Below, piece by piece: positions 11,101-18,605 of a DNA stretch of 64,000 nucleotides. How positions within the stretch are numbered: the stretch's first letter is position 1; each line of letters begins with the position of its first letter. The stretch comes from Heliocidaris erythrogramma (lineage: Eukaryota; Echinodermata; Echinoidea; Camarodonta; Echinometridae), in contig CM046871.1 of NCBI GenBank assembly GCA_025617745.1, positions 32,061,579 to 32,125,578 on the forward strand, in the 5' to 3' direction. The position numbers and the translations under genes are program-made. The notes beneath the pieces were generated by a model. That model saw only the letters and a list, made by a program, of their open reading frames with translations, was not told the origin of the DNA and searched no databases.

Positions 11101-12142
11101 TGAAATTGTAATGGATAGCAAAAAATCGAAACCAGTTTGCATCAGGGTTGAATTTGAAAAAAGTGATATTGGCATTCAGTGCATTGAAAAGTCTCAAGAA
11201 TTTCTTGGAAACAAATATGTCAGAAAACAATTTCCTCTTAAACTTGCTTATGCATGCACGATTCATAAAGTACAGGGTTTGTCATTAGACAGAGCTGTAG
11301 TGTCATTGAAAAATATTTTTGAATCTGGACAAGCATATGTTGCCTTAAGTCGTGTTACTTCATTATCTGGACTAGTAATACAAAACTTTGATCAGAGACG
11401 TATACATTGTAATCCTGAAATAAAAGAAAGATCAGATATTATGCTTCCATTTATTGATGCTATCTCCACTCTTGAAAGAAATTCACATGGGTTCTCTATG
11501 ATTTTACATAATGTACAAGGGTTAAAGCAGCATTATCAAGATGTTGTATCACAAAAACAACTCCTGAATGTGGATTGTTTATGCTTGACCGAAACATGGA
11601 TAAGAGATGATAATGTGTATGATGTTTGTATTGATAACTTCACATTTTACCATCAGTCAAGATATCTTTCATATAGTGAAACTGGACCTGTTACCAAATT
11701 CAAAGACCAATCACATGGAGGTGTTGGAATGTATGTGAAGGACATGAACTCTCATAGATTAAACATACGTGTTGAGAACCTTGAATTTATTGCAATTCAT
11801 GTTACATCACCCATTTCTTTTATTGCTTCAGTTATATATAGACCTCCATCTTATGATATTAAATCATTTTGTGAATGTTTAGAAAAACTGCTTAAGGAAT
11901 TACAAGAAAAATGTATGAAATGTATTGTGATGGGTGACTTTAATGAAGATTTATTTAAACGTACTTCTAAGATAGAACAACTAATGCATGATAAAGGTTA
12001 CAAACAACATGTTGTCGATGCAACAACTGAAAATGGAACATTAATTGATCATGTCTACAGCATAGGAATAAATTCATTGCAAACAGAAATCATGCCTACA
12101 TATTACAGTTATCATGAAGCCATTAAAATAGTGATCACTTAG
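2165..12142 (+). CDS. Helentron (Helitron2-type) Rep/helicase polyprotein, copy 1, 3325 aa
   Basis: Replicase-transposase of a rolling-circle DNA transposon. Domains in order: PHD-like zinc finger (about 32-80); acidic/basic low-complexity linker; OTU protease (about 676-806; D684, C687, H803); a second cysteine-protease-like domain (about 840-1030; C858 in GKQC, D987 and H989 in FDSH) resembling herpesvirus tegument peptidase C76; seven basic KES..MR repeats (about 1394-1540); DUF6570-like cysteine-rich region (about 1589-1780); Helitron_like_N and Rep, with HUH at H2121/H2123 and paired tyrosines Y2327/Y2331 followed by K2334; Pif1-like helicase with Walker A K2690 and DE at 2773-2774; C-terminal AP-endonuclease-like (EEP) domain with HN at 3115, E3143, GDFN D3258, D3295/H3296 and H3317. 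The usual SDH motif of the EEP family reads SYH. The ATG pair has a favourable context (acc before the first). There is no stop or intron over 10 kb, so it is probably recent or active. The Rep, helicase, OTU and EEP calls are firm; the C76-like call is an inference from motifs. Confidence 0.95.
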   Translation: MMDIIEFKEVLDEILDILTSCALVTNPELNECCVCSNEIKEIESDATCECCSKHFHVTCMGFPCEDKLTDQRLIWICSCCGSSNIGHRIFDKVCIPCHYNRYEPLRIPDDDDDNQQYVEPIKQTTRKIWRSKKRYVNKGQKGTKCAARESKYDMRTSESSRCEHDYLKDQNVPTGSLDNNWVKVKCKRTNLMDKRREGISHSSSKEEYKPDKKHTRSINGVFLEPGVTYIGKAMKTFHENRKRKERNPKKHVHVYKEKKDVNCERTEDTSLQTYTETLLNVYAYSVQSPHAMKLYNETCGRIERMQTRCWADVANNLSSLSRTESSVDTDADAWNLFEQMQDLRTFRVHAGGKKRQRQGRNKKGQFEKKDKGNDEKNCFDVSKKCKNEDKKESINKKLNDEDPVSNLKNSDKLIRLDKENGIGLGLDLTDSNNKHVPKTFPVKSDQVDSSACPVEEKSEQHICNMESKNDTDRVMQAEPEINLEETEDSGSDIDIQVKRICGKNYVESDTDTSLECDLFLPINLAESEKSSQCMSTNDPEDVMCHIESTPEMILNEDSSNTPFDKEKQHDHFLSTNSLQSLSKAKSKDEITREAKVKDEITKEAKVDTMFTCSDESGEEIEFVSNLGMCDRPDQSFKFSPVEVNEKHNICKKLNIRYTGRSCDAKLNRDGFIGVPSRIEKIIGDGNCFFRAISYVISGTESYHKLLRKATVEHLLQTNDMFRNTLRREFTTVREYVMERRIIEDGTWATDTEISALANLIGSDIYSYNDQVPCWQLYSAKKPGRINVKTSDSGIYIQYTGNVHFNVVESVSTTIVDTSEQSRITDDKSVAVNAQIKLICQGTFNQGHRKFGYSAGKQCVANSLSALLYSKVKNAKDWNCKDLDRILINGDELYRYIRQYVSHEEEYLLISDLLEHLETYDELFEIKYHESVPGLLEGDGTTLEESLSMPLKQALQQEIHSTANACFVTFGGNTFVIISGYDSFFIFDSHSRNSGGLVIDNGYSVLLRTPSWQGVYKHCMRLARTMGCSQHTQYEVTSVCAKAFSGKDETVKGHPQLDYNSLRPSPLDTNNQQNFPISECSMNYESCDVAENLNDCIFSKEEITENSSFKFSQNSNETMNLNLQDHIQQQKSQSMSADFMKLNEDIHDRCLSEGNGSTETVNVNEQIDSKNCNTCQNESKKLNPMNNMQNFNISGRKRKLNEFENDSKVDGDICREVHKTKLAKVSENDFSTVHDRNDSSDLNDHLMVNGEGHSKFLFDERKEKECLERMDIGDISKERNHNGIKDVKTTCSFKKKRRTRKSYKRQNDIKKKQLRKRRALKNTTDNDEKGKKYENCKESAREREKRNLNVNRKYHTDLKYRQRMLNSLNEKYRLNKEFRQNLIGVRRKRYQTDELFKESKKTSMRNVMKNKYRDAHFKESQKNTMRNVMKNKYRDAEFRESKKTTMRNVMKNKYRDAEFKESQKTTMRMKYQKDVYFKESQKTTMRMKYQKDVYFKESQKTTMRNVMKNKYRNVQFKESKKTSMRMKYQNDDSFKQTKLLRLKHKYQHKDSYRNQIKKHNRKKRIVKTLKMSQFDNVLQDFRLVICHGPEYVCCVCLKLLFENQVIKCIKSNYKIQTCICEKYLHACDSECRSECQIDQSVRSCLWICYTCHRKLKSGKVPAEAHTNNLQLHDIPEELACLNSLEQHLIALNIPFMKLMALPKGGQNGVHGPVVCVPSDTAKTVHILPRPETDDQLIRVKLKRKLCYKSDYEYKFVDKSKLLNALQYLKINNRYYFDISINNQWENAMERNKEDNESEEDVPTCSKAHLKKHWEKIDKLLDEYVLGSENVDEITQRNTETLKSQPDDNDEERLNGMHLDSCLQPADIGQEILDQYFEDIICCAPCEGKSPVSVLQSESNEAKCFPVLFPQGQATFHDIRNEKITLGRYLHNRLMHVDNRFAQNTDYIFYAQYIYEVQQVMSQVSIALRQSKDKKDDHSLISAKDLKNAEKVQNILKADKGYKFLKQIRGTPPYWQKTQKDVLAMVRQLGKPTWFASFSCADMRWPELLHTLLRQRGDTRKPNELGWADKCDLIKSNPVTVARMFDRRFHTFLNKVILSPAAPIGTCVDYCYRIEFQSRGSSHVHMLLWVEQAPQLGKDKDDDVAHFIDKYVSCEKPDEEEDPELYEMVKSVQQHSKKHSKSCKKKGTTCRFNFPRPPSERTFIIKPADNSELKCKKNKTNPKLKNENEAEVSEKSKRKEKAKEVLNSVKDALSDGNEYNSVEQLFEKLGITQNQFENAHNENASQESVIIKRKPQDVWVNQYNPDLLRAWNANMDLQYVTNAYACVVYIVSYMSKAEREMGMLLNHTLSEMKEGNTDAKESMKKIGQAYLQNREVSAQESVYRVCSLRLKESSRKVEFIPVGPDPVRMSLPLSVIKNRSECDHDDDQNIWMPSKLDRYKARPRNKKFADLCLAMFCSQYRILTKSQVKNTRNENVFELDDNLGYIQKRTRGKDAVVRYPRFSPVVSPENYYLSILQLFLPHYADDQLKPPTFQTYREFYETGFVTIHGSELEKVSSIVCTNRQKFEVNADSIDQAEAYLEEFGVQEDAWSLLCPESELERHEHPKQQVDMEDCDENTDFPDLKDSSKKQDYGVELRSSKISIHDRHSMMRGLNEKQRSVFYKVRQWCLDKVNGKLVEPFHVFITGGAGTGKSHLIKCIYYEATRILARMLEHPDDVSILKVAPTGVAAYNIDGHTIHHTFSIPIKVQLPYKPLSEEKINALRSKLNQLQILIIDEISMVDQKLICYIHSRLRQIKQSRDETPFAGIAVIAVGDMYQLPPVFGKPLYKDTLEGALWNDNFKKIELEEIMRQKDDTEFACLLNRLRLKEQPDKLCDEDLAILKSRETGEEFEDDLHIYSCNKDVDAWNKAILHKKCEGVICIKAEDIGQDASKGNVVREKPCTRYRSQLPNYLWIAVKARVMLLKNLDVSKGLINGSFGNVTEIVMDSKKSKPVCIRVEFEKSDIGIQCIEKSQEFLGNKYVRKQFPLKLAYACTIHKVQGLSLDRAVVSLKNIFESGQAYVALSRVTSLSGLVIQNFDQRRIHCNPEIKERSDIMLPFIDAISTLERNSHGFSMILHNVQGLKQHYQDVVSQKQLLNVDCLCLTETWIRDDNVYDVCIDNFTFYHQSRYLSYSETGPVTKFKDQSHGGVGMYVKDMNSHRLNIRVENLEFIAIHVTSPISFIASVIYRPPSYDIKSFCECLEKLLKELQEKCMKCIVMGDFNEDLFKRTSKIEQLMHDKGYKQHVVDATTENGTLIDHVYSIGINSLQTEIMPTYYSYHEAIKIVIT
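6340..6785 (+). repeat. Coding tandem repeat in Helentron copy 1 (7 units)
   Basis: Seven in-frame units begin FKES(Q/K)KTTMR. They come in two lengths, one with NVMKNKYRDAE and one with MKYQKDVY. Each is strongly basic and likely helical. Similar lysine-rich repeats sit before DUF6570 in other Helitron polyproteins. Copy 2 has six units in a different order of long and short types, so the array changes by unequal exchange while keeping the frame. Confidence 0.85.
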
Positions 12143-12144
12143 AT

Positions 12145-12165
12145 GTTTAAATTTGCCATTTAAAC
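12145..12165 (+). other. Perfect 8-bp hairpin just after the Helentron stop codon
   Basis: gtttaaat and atttaaac flank a 5-nt loop, two bases after the TAG stop. The same hairpin follows the stop in copy 2 (48022-48042) with no change. It may be an RNA 3'-end signal or part of the transposon's replication signals. Confidence 0.6.
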
Positions 12166-12985
12166 CAGGATTTTCAGCCAGAGAAAAGTCAAGGAATTTG
12201 ATAAGCTGCCCAAAATTAGGTTAGTTTGATGTGCCCATAAATCTAAGTAGTCAGTCTGGGCGTAACAAATTCAAATCAAATTTTGTCTTTACAACTGTTC
12301 CCAATATGTCCTATATCAATTGGTATATAAGTCTTTGCTGAAAAGAATACAGGTATGGTAGGTAGGTCATTAGGTTCCAGTCTGAACCTATGAGGAACCG
12401 GTGCACTAGGGTTGTGGAATTGGCAAACTTGTGTCACTATCAGTGGGTATGTCTAAGTGTGACCAGTCCAACAACAGGTAATGCAGTTAATCCTGATATG
12501 TCCTGTATCAGTTATGTGTGTGGCTTGATGTGTAGGTTCTATAACCATTAAGGTGTATCAGATGAAGTTTAGGCTTCAAAGACGCAGGACCTGAGTGGAG
12601 AAAGAACTCGCGTTGGTCTTTAACCTTGTATCAGGAGGTTTTATGTCAGTTTATACATACTGACCTTAAACTTTTTGAGGAAACCCTGGATTGCTATAAA
12701 GTTAATAATGTAATTTGGATTAGAACGAATCTAGTACTAGTACCATATACCCAATGGTACTAGACCTACATGTATGTGTCCAGTGATGAGTAAGGCACGT
12801 GGATAACGAATAGAGTTCGTAATCCGAAGTTGCCATAGTCTGAGGACACTGATATTGTTGTGTGTACACATATTAATATTCTTGTCTTGTTCTCTTTAAG
12901 TTCTATGTTCCAGGATTTACACAGTTACAGTTTAGACTCTAGGGATTGCCAGGCGGGCAAGTTTCCAAAGGCTGAATGACCTACA
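12166..12985 (+). other. 3' noncoding DNA shared by both Helentron copies
   Basis: No gene is seen. The stretch aligns to 48043-48834. It contains two variants of a tatgtcct(a/g)tatca word (about 12306 and 12497) and a 9-bp hairpin, ctagtacca...tggtactag, at 12737-12763. The hairpin is conserved in copy 2 at 48598-48624 despite a change in its loop. The stem could be a terminal hairpin of the transposon, but no terminus can be proved. Confidence 0.55.
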
Positions 12986-13349
12986 TGTACATTGATGGTA
13001 AGTGCCAAGTCTTCAGGGATCTCGGAGACTAGAGAGGGAGTCAAAAAGCAGCTTATTTTACCTTATCAGTCAGACTCTTTTATATTTTGTTGCATATCAA
13101 AACAACATCAGTTGGATGCCTGTCTATGACATTACTATTTCTCTTTGTAATCTCTTTGTAGTGCATAATGACCTAAATATAGAGTGTAGATAATTTTAAA
13201 CATTTATTGTGTACAAAATGTAAAAAGGGAGCCTTGCTCCTTCCCTCCAGACCATATGTTTCTTTCACCATGATGGGAAATTGTGGAGATTGTGGCCCAC
13301 GCTGAAGCTGTGGTATGTAAGGAGAAGAGTTGAGCAGAGTAAAATTCTG
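12986..13349. other. Copy-1-specific noncoding DNA
   Basis: This replaces unrelated sequence found at the same place in copy 2. I see no gene, repeat or RNA in it. Confidence 0.5.
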
Positions 13350-13684
13350 TTAAAGGGAGCGACAAGTCGCAATCTATGGGCGCTTTTACAGTTGGCTGCT
13401 CCTTTCTCTGGATCAAAGTTCAAAGCGACTTCAATTTATCGTGCGCAGCTAATAAAAGTTTGCACATTGACCCAAATTTGAGTAAACAAGATCGCACGTT
13501 CTTTATTCCAGTATTTGAATCTCATTGGTCGGTTGCGTATGGAGGGATTCGAGTTAACGATCGTGCGAGGAATCCGGCAATAACATTCCTTCGGTAGCGC
13601 ACGATTGGACCTTATTGTATCCGAATTTCCCCGAGTCAGGCCAACTGGTCAGGACCATGGATTACGACTTGCCACTCCCTTTAA
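13350..13684. mobile_element. TTAA-flanked MITE (~335 bp)
   Basis: Inverted ends of about 30 bp begin gggagcgacaagtcgcaatc on the left and match the right end (gattacgacttgccactccc) with a few differences. The target TTAA is present on both sides (13350-13353 and 13681-13684). TTAA duplication is typical of piggyBac and Kolobok elements. There is no coding capacity. Confidence 0.85.
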
Positions 13685-14356
13685 TATCCAAAGCTGAAAA
13701 TGCCAATAATCACAGAAGAACTGATGCTTCAAAAATTAAATATTGGTATTTCTGTGTTCTTCAAAAATATTGTCAGTGACAAACCTGTTCAGTTTTAGTT
13801 TGAAACATTTCTGCTTCTCTTGCATTGTCAAAATTTGTCAACCTGTATAAGTCCTTTTTATTTTGTTGAATGTGCATGTATTGGGTATTTGATTGTTTTC
13901 ATTGGGGTGTGTGTCAGTGTATTACAGAATTTAATTTTGGTAATAAATTAAACATAAAACATAAAATTTTGTACAATGTGAACTCTTAAACATTCAGTAA
14001 TGTACGCACATTACTAAAATATATGTAAACATGTTTTAATATTGTTTTCTAAAGAACATAGAAGTCACTGTAATGAGATATCAGTTATATGAAAATGATG
14101 TGATATGCCACAGGATTGTATACATGTACGTATAAGAGTATTGATCTCAAGAAATTTATGTGTTAACAATGATGACAACTTGATGAAAGAATAAATCTTG
14201 GACGTCACTATATAAAAAATGTTAAGTTCTGTAATCTCTGTATACCTCTTTATGTCTACATGTACAACATGATGACTAAACCTGCAATAGAGGTTTTCCA
14301 GTGACGTCAGTCATGTGCCATGTTGGAAGACAAGCCTATGTCCATCAAGCCTGTAG

Positions 14357-14645
14357 AAGTGTCGTGGCCCAGTGGATACGTCACCGGACTGTGGATCACA
14401 TGGTTTGCGGTTCAATTCCCGCCACGGCACTAATGTCCTTTGGCAAGACATTCATCTACATTTGCCACTCTCCACCCAGGTGAAGTAAATGGGTACCCGG
14501 TAGGAAGAAATTCCTTAAATGCTCTAGCACTTATCGTGGCAGCTCGGCTAAAGCCGGGGTAATAATGTGATACTTTGTATTAAGCGCAGTAGAGTATATT
14601 CATATAGTAGCTGCGCTATATAAGTGGAACATATTATTATTATTA
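14357..14645 (+). mobile_element. tRNA-derived SINE, full length, with TATTAT tail
   Basis: The head (14359-14430) is tRNA-like, with outer ends gtgtcgtgg and ccacggcac and a B-box-like ggttcaattccc. A conserved body follows (cctttggcaagacattcat, ccactctccacccaggtg), then gcgctatataagtgg and a TAT-repeat tail. Copy 2 lacks it: at about 50797 the flanks run straight on. It therefore inserted here after the duplication, or was lost cleanly there. A truncated relative lies in copy 2 at 49694-49830. Confidence 0.88.
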
Positions 14646-14913
14646 TCCTTTTATGTCATGGTCTGATGCACGGGTTTCTCTTTGTTTTATCCTCCAAAAT
14701 GGCCAACTGTGACGTCACGCAAAACAACTTTATAAAGTCATGATGTGCCTTTAATTACGCTTAAACCCATGCCCAAACTCATTACCCTTTGAAGGGTTTG
14801 GTTGGGAGGCAAATATATAGAATGATGTCAGGATGGAAATTTATTCCCATTTTATTTTTTGTATTAATCAAATATGGTAAAAGAATAAACAATCTTGGTG
14901 GGACCTCCAAATT

Positions 14914-15220
14914 AGGGACTTTTCGATTTGCACGTTCACTAGTCGACTGCTACGTGTGGTTATTCAATGGACTGCTTTGTGTTAATGGTATACAAAGCCG
15001 GTGAAGCGAGGCACCACGCTTTGTGCCAGAGCGGCTCACACGTCCACTGCCTTGAGAACAACCAGGATTTCCACCCACACAGGGCAGTGGACGAGGGAGC
15101 CGTTCTTGCACAAAGCGTTGTGCCTCGCTTCACCGACTTTGTATACCATTAACACAAAGCAGTCCATTGAATTACCGCACGTAGCAGTCGACTTGTGAAC
15201 GTGCAAATCGAAAAGTCCCT
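14914..15220. mobile_element. MITE with ~110-bp terminal inverted repeats
   Basis: The left arm begins agggacttttcgatttgcac, and the right arm is its near-perfect reverse complement. The arms run to the gcacaaagcg word around 15110, leaving a short centre. Copy 2 carries an uninterrupted site at about 51070 (caaattatcac). The target is A/T-rich, probably TA or TTA. Short ORFs inside are palindrome artefacts. Confidence 0.9.
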
Positions 15221-15349
15221 TATATCACATAGGCGATTAAGCTCGATTTGTTTATTACATGGTTGTACAATTTTGTAAGTTATAAAAACATAAAAAAATA
15301 AAGAAAGTTGGAACTAAACCTAAACTATAACTGTATTAATGGTGATGAT

Positions 15350-16250
15350 AAAGAAGTTTGTGATATGATGATGATGATGAAGTTTGTGATATAATGATGC
15401 TGGTGATGATATTATGATTCTGACAATGACAATGATCATAATGGTGATGGTGATGGTGATGGTGCTGATGATGGCAAAGATGATGATAATGAAACAGTGA
15501 TTATGATGATAATGATGAAGATGGTGATATGATGATGATATGATTGTGATAATGATGAGAATGACGATAATAGTGATAATGAAGAGTAGAATGGTGATAA
15601 TGGTGATAATGAATGAGAATGATAATGGTGAATATGATGAGCAGAAGGATGAAGATAATGGTGATAATGATGAGCAGAATGATAATGGTAAATAAAATAA
15701 AAATGCAGGATGATAACTGGTGAATGTGATGAGCAGAACGATGATGGAAATAATGAAGATGAAAATGATGAATGTAATGATGAAAATGATGAAAATGATG
15801 AAAATAATGAAGAAAATAATGAAAATAATGATGAGCAGATGGATTATAATGGTGAATATGATGAGCATAATGATAATGGTGAAAACGATCATCATTCTGA
15901 TAATGGTTATAATGATGATAATAGTGATAATGAGCAGATGGATGATCAGAATGATGAAGATGAGTAGATGGATGATGATAATTGTGAATATGCTGAAAAG
16001 AAGAATGATCTTTGTGATTATGAGGAGCAGAATGATGATAATGATGGGGACAATATGATGATAATGGTGATAATGAGCAGAATTATAATAATGGTAAATA
16101 CGATAAGCAGAAAGATGATAACTATGATGAATGTGATGAGCAGAATGATGATGGAAATGAGTGGAATGTTGATGGTAATGAGCACAATTATGATGATAAT
16201 GGTGATAATCGTGAATATTATAACCATAATGATGACGTAATGGTGAATAT
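15350..16250. repeat. GAT/GATAAT-type microsatellite, ~900 bp
   Basis: Imperfect trinucleotide and compound repeats (gatgat, gataatggt, gatgagcag). They give spurious long ORFs rich in His/Ile on one strand and Asp/Glu/Asn/Met on the other. The array is shorter in copy 2 and interrupted by a MITE. Confidence 0.92.
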
Positions 16251-16257
16251 GATATGA

Positions 16258-16515
16258 AATATATCAATATGAAATAAATGAATAAAATAAATTAAAGAAA
16301 TAAAATAAAATGAATAAATAAAAAATGAATGAATGGAATCAAATGAAATAAATAAAATAAATCAGTAAATTAAGTACATGAAATAAACAAAATAATGAAA
16401 TAAATGAAAATAAATCAATAACATGAATATAATAACAAAATAAAATAAAGAAATAAAATAAATAAATCGAATTCGTGAAATGAATAAAATAAATAAGATA
16501 AAAATATAAATAATC
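16258..16515. repeat. AAATA-rich simple repeat
   Basis: Degenerate (aaata/aaat/gaaat)n array. It is absent or very reduced at the matching place in copy 2. Confidence 0.8.
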
Positions 16516-16689
16516 CAAAGAGAGACAGAAATTAATGTATTTGCCATAGAAAATACATGTAAAAATGATTACAAATTATAAATTTTCTTTTTTTTTTAGA
16601 CTAATTACTTCCATATTTAATGTTGCAATGTCCATTAAATATAATAGGGTAAAAAGATGAAAGAGGAAAAAAGGGAGAAAAAAAATCGG

Positions 16690-16736
16690 CCCTCCAAGCT
16701 GGGATTCGAACCCGGGTATTGCCACTGGCAGATCAT
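16690..16736 (-). other. tRNA-like fragment next to a T tract
   Basis: On the minus strand, cccgggttcgaatccc is a good T-arm/B box, followed by gggccga and a T run as in other tRNA-like modules here. The 5' half does not fold as a tRNA. Copy 2 lacks it at the matching place. Confidence 0.5.
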
Positions 16737-17202
16737 GACTATGACTGAAATGACATTGATCTTAGCCATGCCAAATATGAAAGAGAAATGAAATTTAGTG
16801 AAGAAGATACGACCATAAGTTGATTTTTACAAAATGACACCTGGATGGCGTCACAATAATCTTATGACCTTGAAAAAGATGCAGGGACTTGACCTTATTA
16901 GGATTGATAACTGACGAAAATTTGAAGATAATTGACTATGCCAACTTTGAGGAATTGTGATATCAAATAGCACTATATGAGATATAGCAGGATACTTGGG
17001 AGATAAAGCCCGTATAGCTCTAATACACGACAGGGAATCACGATTTCCATAGGGTTATACATAAACTACTGCACACTACTTTCCAATAGACATAACACGC
17101 AAAATAAGGCAGTTTATTACTTGGTTTGTGATTGTATATGTTAAAATAGTCGAACAAGATGGTAAAATGAAAGGCAAAAAGAAGGAAATTTTTTTTTTTT
17201 AA

Positions 17203-17271
17203 TGGCCCCACCGGGGATCGAACCTGGGTCACTGGAGTGAGAGGCAAGTGCTTTGACGTTTATGACCAATA
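17203..17271 (-). other. tRNA-like module (Glu-CTC-like) in unit 1, copy 1
   Basis: The minus strand reads gcctctca around a CTC anticodon and then aggttcgatccccggtgggg, a perfect B box, followed by a long T run. The 5' acceptor strand does not pair, so it is a pseudogene or SINE head rather than a working tRNA. Confidence 0.6.
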
Positions 17272-17579
17272 TACCAAAATATTTCCCATAGAGATAACAC
17301 GTAAACGAAAAACATGATTCTCAAATCCCATTTTGTAGTGAAAAATTGGGCATGATCCCGACATCTGATCAAAAATTGGAGACCACACTTGTAAAAGCTT
17401 ATAGTCCCAGCTATAACATACTAAAATATGGAAGGAAATAGACCAAAAATAACTGAGAAACTGCTCAGAGAACGATGTCATGTAGATTCATGATTCGAAA
17501 AAAAATCATCTTCCATAGACATAACACGCAAATAGGGAAAATTCTGACATGGCATCTTTAATTGAAAATTTCACTGTGA

Positions 17580-18352
17580 TGACGTCATCAAAATGAAAAA
17601 TGGTGGTGACTGATTTTGTAGGAAATTGCCTCAGCTACAACATATTAAAATCTGGGCGAAAAACAACCAATAATTACGAATATAGAGCCAAATTTGCGTA
17701 AATGTGATGACGTCAAAACATGAAAAATTGAAATTTTGACTTCTGGCGCCATTTTGATGACGTCATAATGTTTATAAGGGTCAAATGATACATGAAATGC
17801 CATCTACGATTCATACCCTACCTGATGATGACAAAAAATTTGGGGGTCAACGGACTATCTAACGAGCTACAGTGAATTTTGTATAGGCATGTTTTTTCCC
17901 ATATATGGCCTATAGTGAGGGATCGCGCCCGCGCGTGCTGCAAACTTTGACGGACGATAATTTCCTTATTAATGGTCGTAGAAAGTTAAAAAGGGTATCA
18001 AATTGCTCAGAATTTTATGTTCTATGAGAGTACACAAGAAAAAACGGCGAGTTTAGGCTCCGTCATGGTGGAATACGGGAAAATGCGCGCGCACCCTTGT
18101 GTGCGCGCAAATTTTTGAAATGCTCAAAATGACCTGAAACGTGTGCAGACTTGATCCTACGTGATTTTGAGCATTTTTAAATTTTGACGCGCGCGTACGC
18201 GCACGTCCTGACCTCTAGATGACCTGTGAAGACATGACTTGATGACCTGTCCAGTGAAGTTTATGTGATGTAAATATAGTTGATTTTTGATGATCGATTA
18301 TGAAGATATAATCGATCTTGTAAATTTACAAAATGGCGTCTTGATGACGTCA
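17580..18352. promoter_or_regulatory. Cluster of four CRE-like palindromes (TGACGTCA)
   Basis: Perfect TGACGTCA octamers lie at 17580-17587, 17708-17715, 17758-17765 and 18345-18352. Their surroundings are kept in the sister units apart from single-base decay. CREB/ATF proteins bind this octamer in animals. Function here is unproven; the sites may only reflect repeat ancestry. Confidence 0.35.
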
Positions 18353-18528
18353 CGATGACCTGATGACCTCCAAAAGCTTAATGGACCATGTCCATGATTG
18401 ACCTCATACATGACATGAAACTTGATGATATTGACCTGGCCGATTTTGAGATTTAGTGGGAACAAAAATTTGTAATAAAAAGAAATAAAGAAATAATAAT
18501 AAAGAAGAAAAATCTTGACAAAATTAAA

Positions 18529-18605
18529 AGGAGGTCTGTCATAAATGACAGACCACCTAATAACTAGAATTTAATTCGTCATGAGGACGAATTAGGTGGT
18601 CTGTC
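18529..18605 (+). other. Terminal hairpin with a competing downstream pairing
   Basis: aggaggtctgtca pairs with tgacagaccacct around a short loop (18529-18558). The right half, gacagaccacct, can instead pair perfectly with aggtggtctgtc at 18594-18605, enclosing an 8-bp hairpin, aattcgtc/gacgaatt (18573-18593). The two outer pairings exclude each other. Confidence 0.75.

Larger units (their letters stand above)
16940..18605. repeat. Unclassified 1.65-kb repeat, unit 1 of copy 1
   Basis: One of four related units in the window. Internal landmarks: three spaced versions of ccatagacataacacgcaaa (about 17083, 17285, 17513), a minus-strand tRNA-like module, four tgacgtca palindromes, an aaatgctcaaaat/attttgagcattt inverted pair, gatcgattat/ataatcgatc, and the terminal hairpin. 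Bases about 17915-18115 differ completely from the other three units, which share a cgcacgtttttacg segment there. No protein is encoded. Confidence 0.85.

Noticed and set aside
14301-14483. Short ORF with the WIRHRTVDH and GSIPA motifs
   Set aside because: This peptide pattern is the translation of a tRNA-derived SINE, not a protein.
15320-16267. 315-codon minus-strand ORF rich in His, Ile and Tyr, and acidic plus-strand ORFs
   Set aside because: The whole stretch is GAT/ATC microsatellite; several frames are open only because the repeat lacks stops.
18573-18593. Hammerhead ribozyme resemblance (gtcatgaggacgaa)
   Set aside because: The CUGAUGA and GAAA core boxes are absent; it is a plain 8-bp hairpin.
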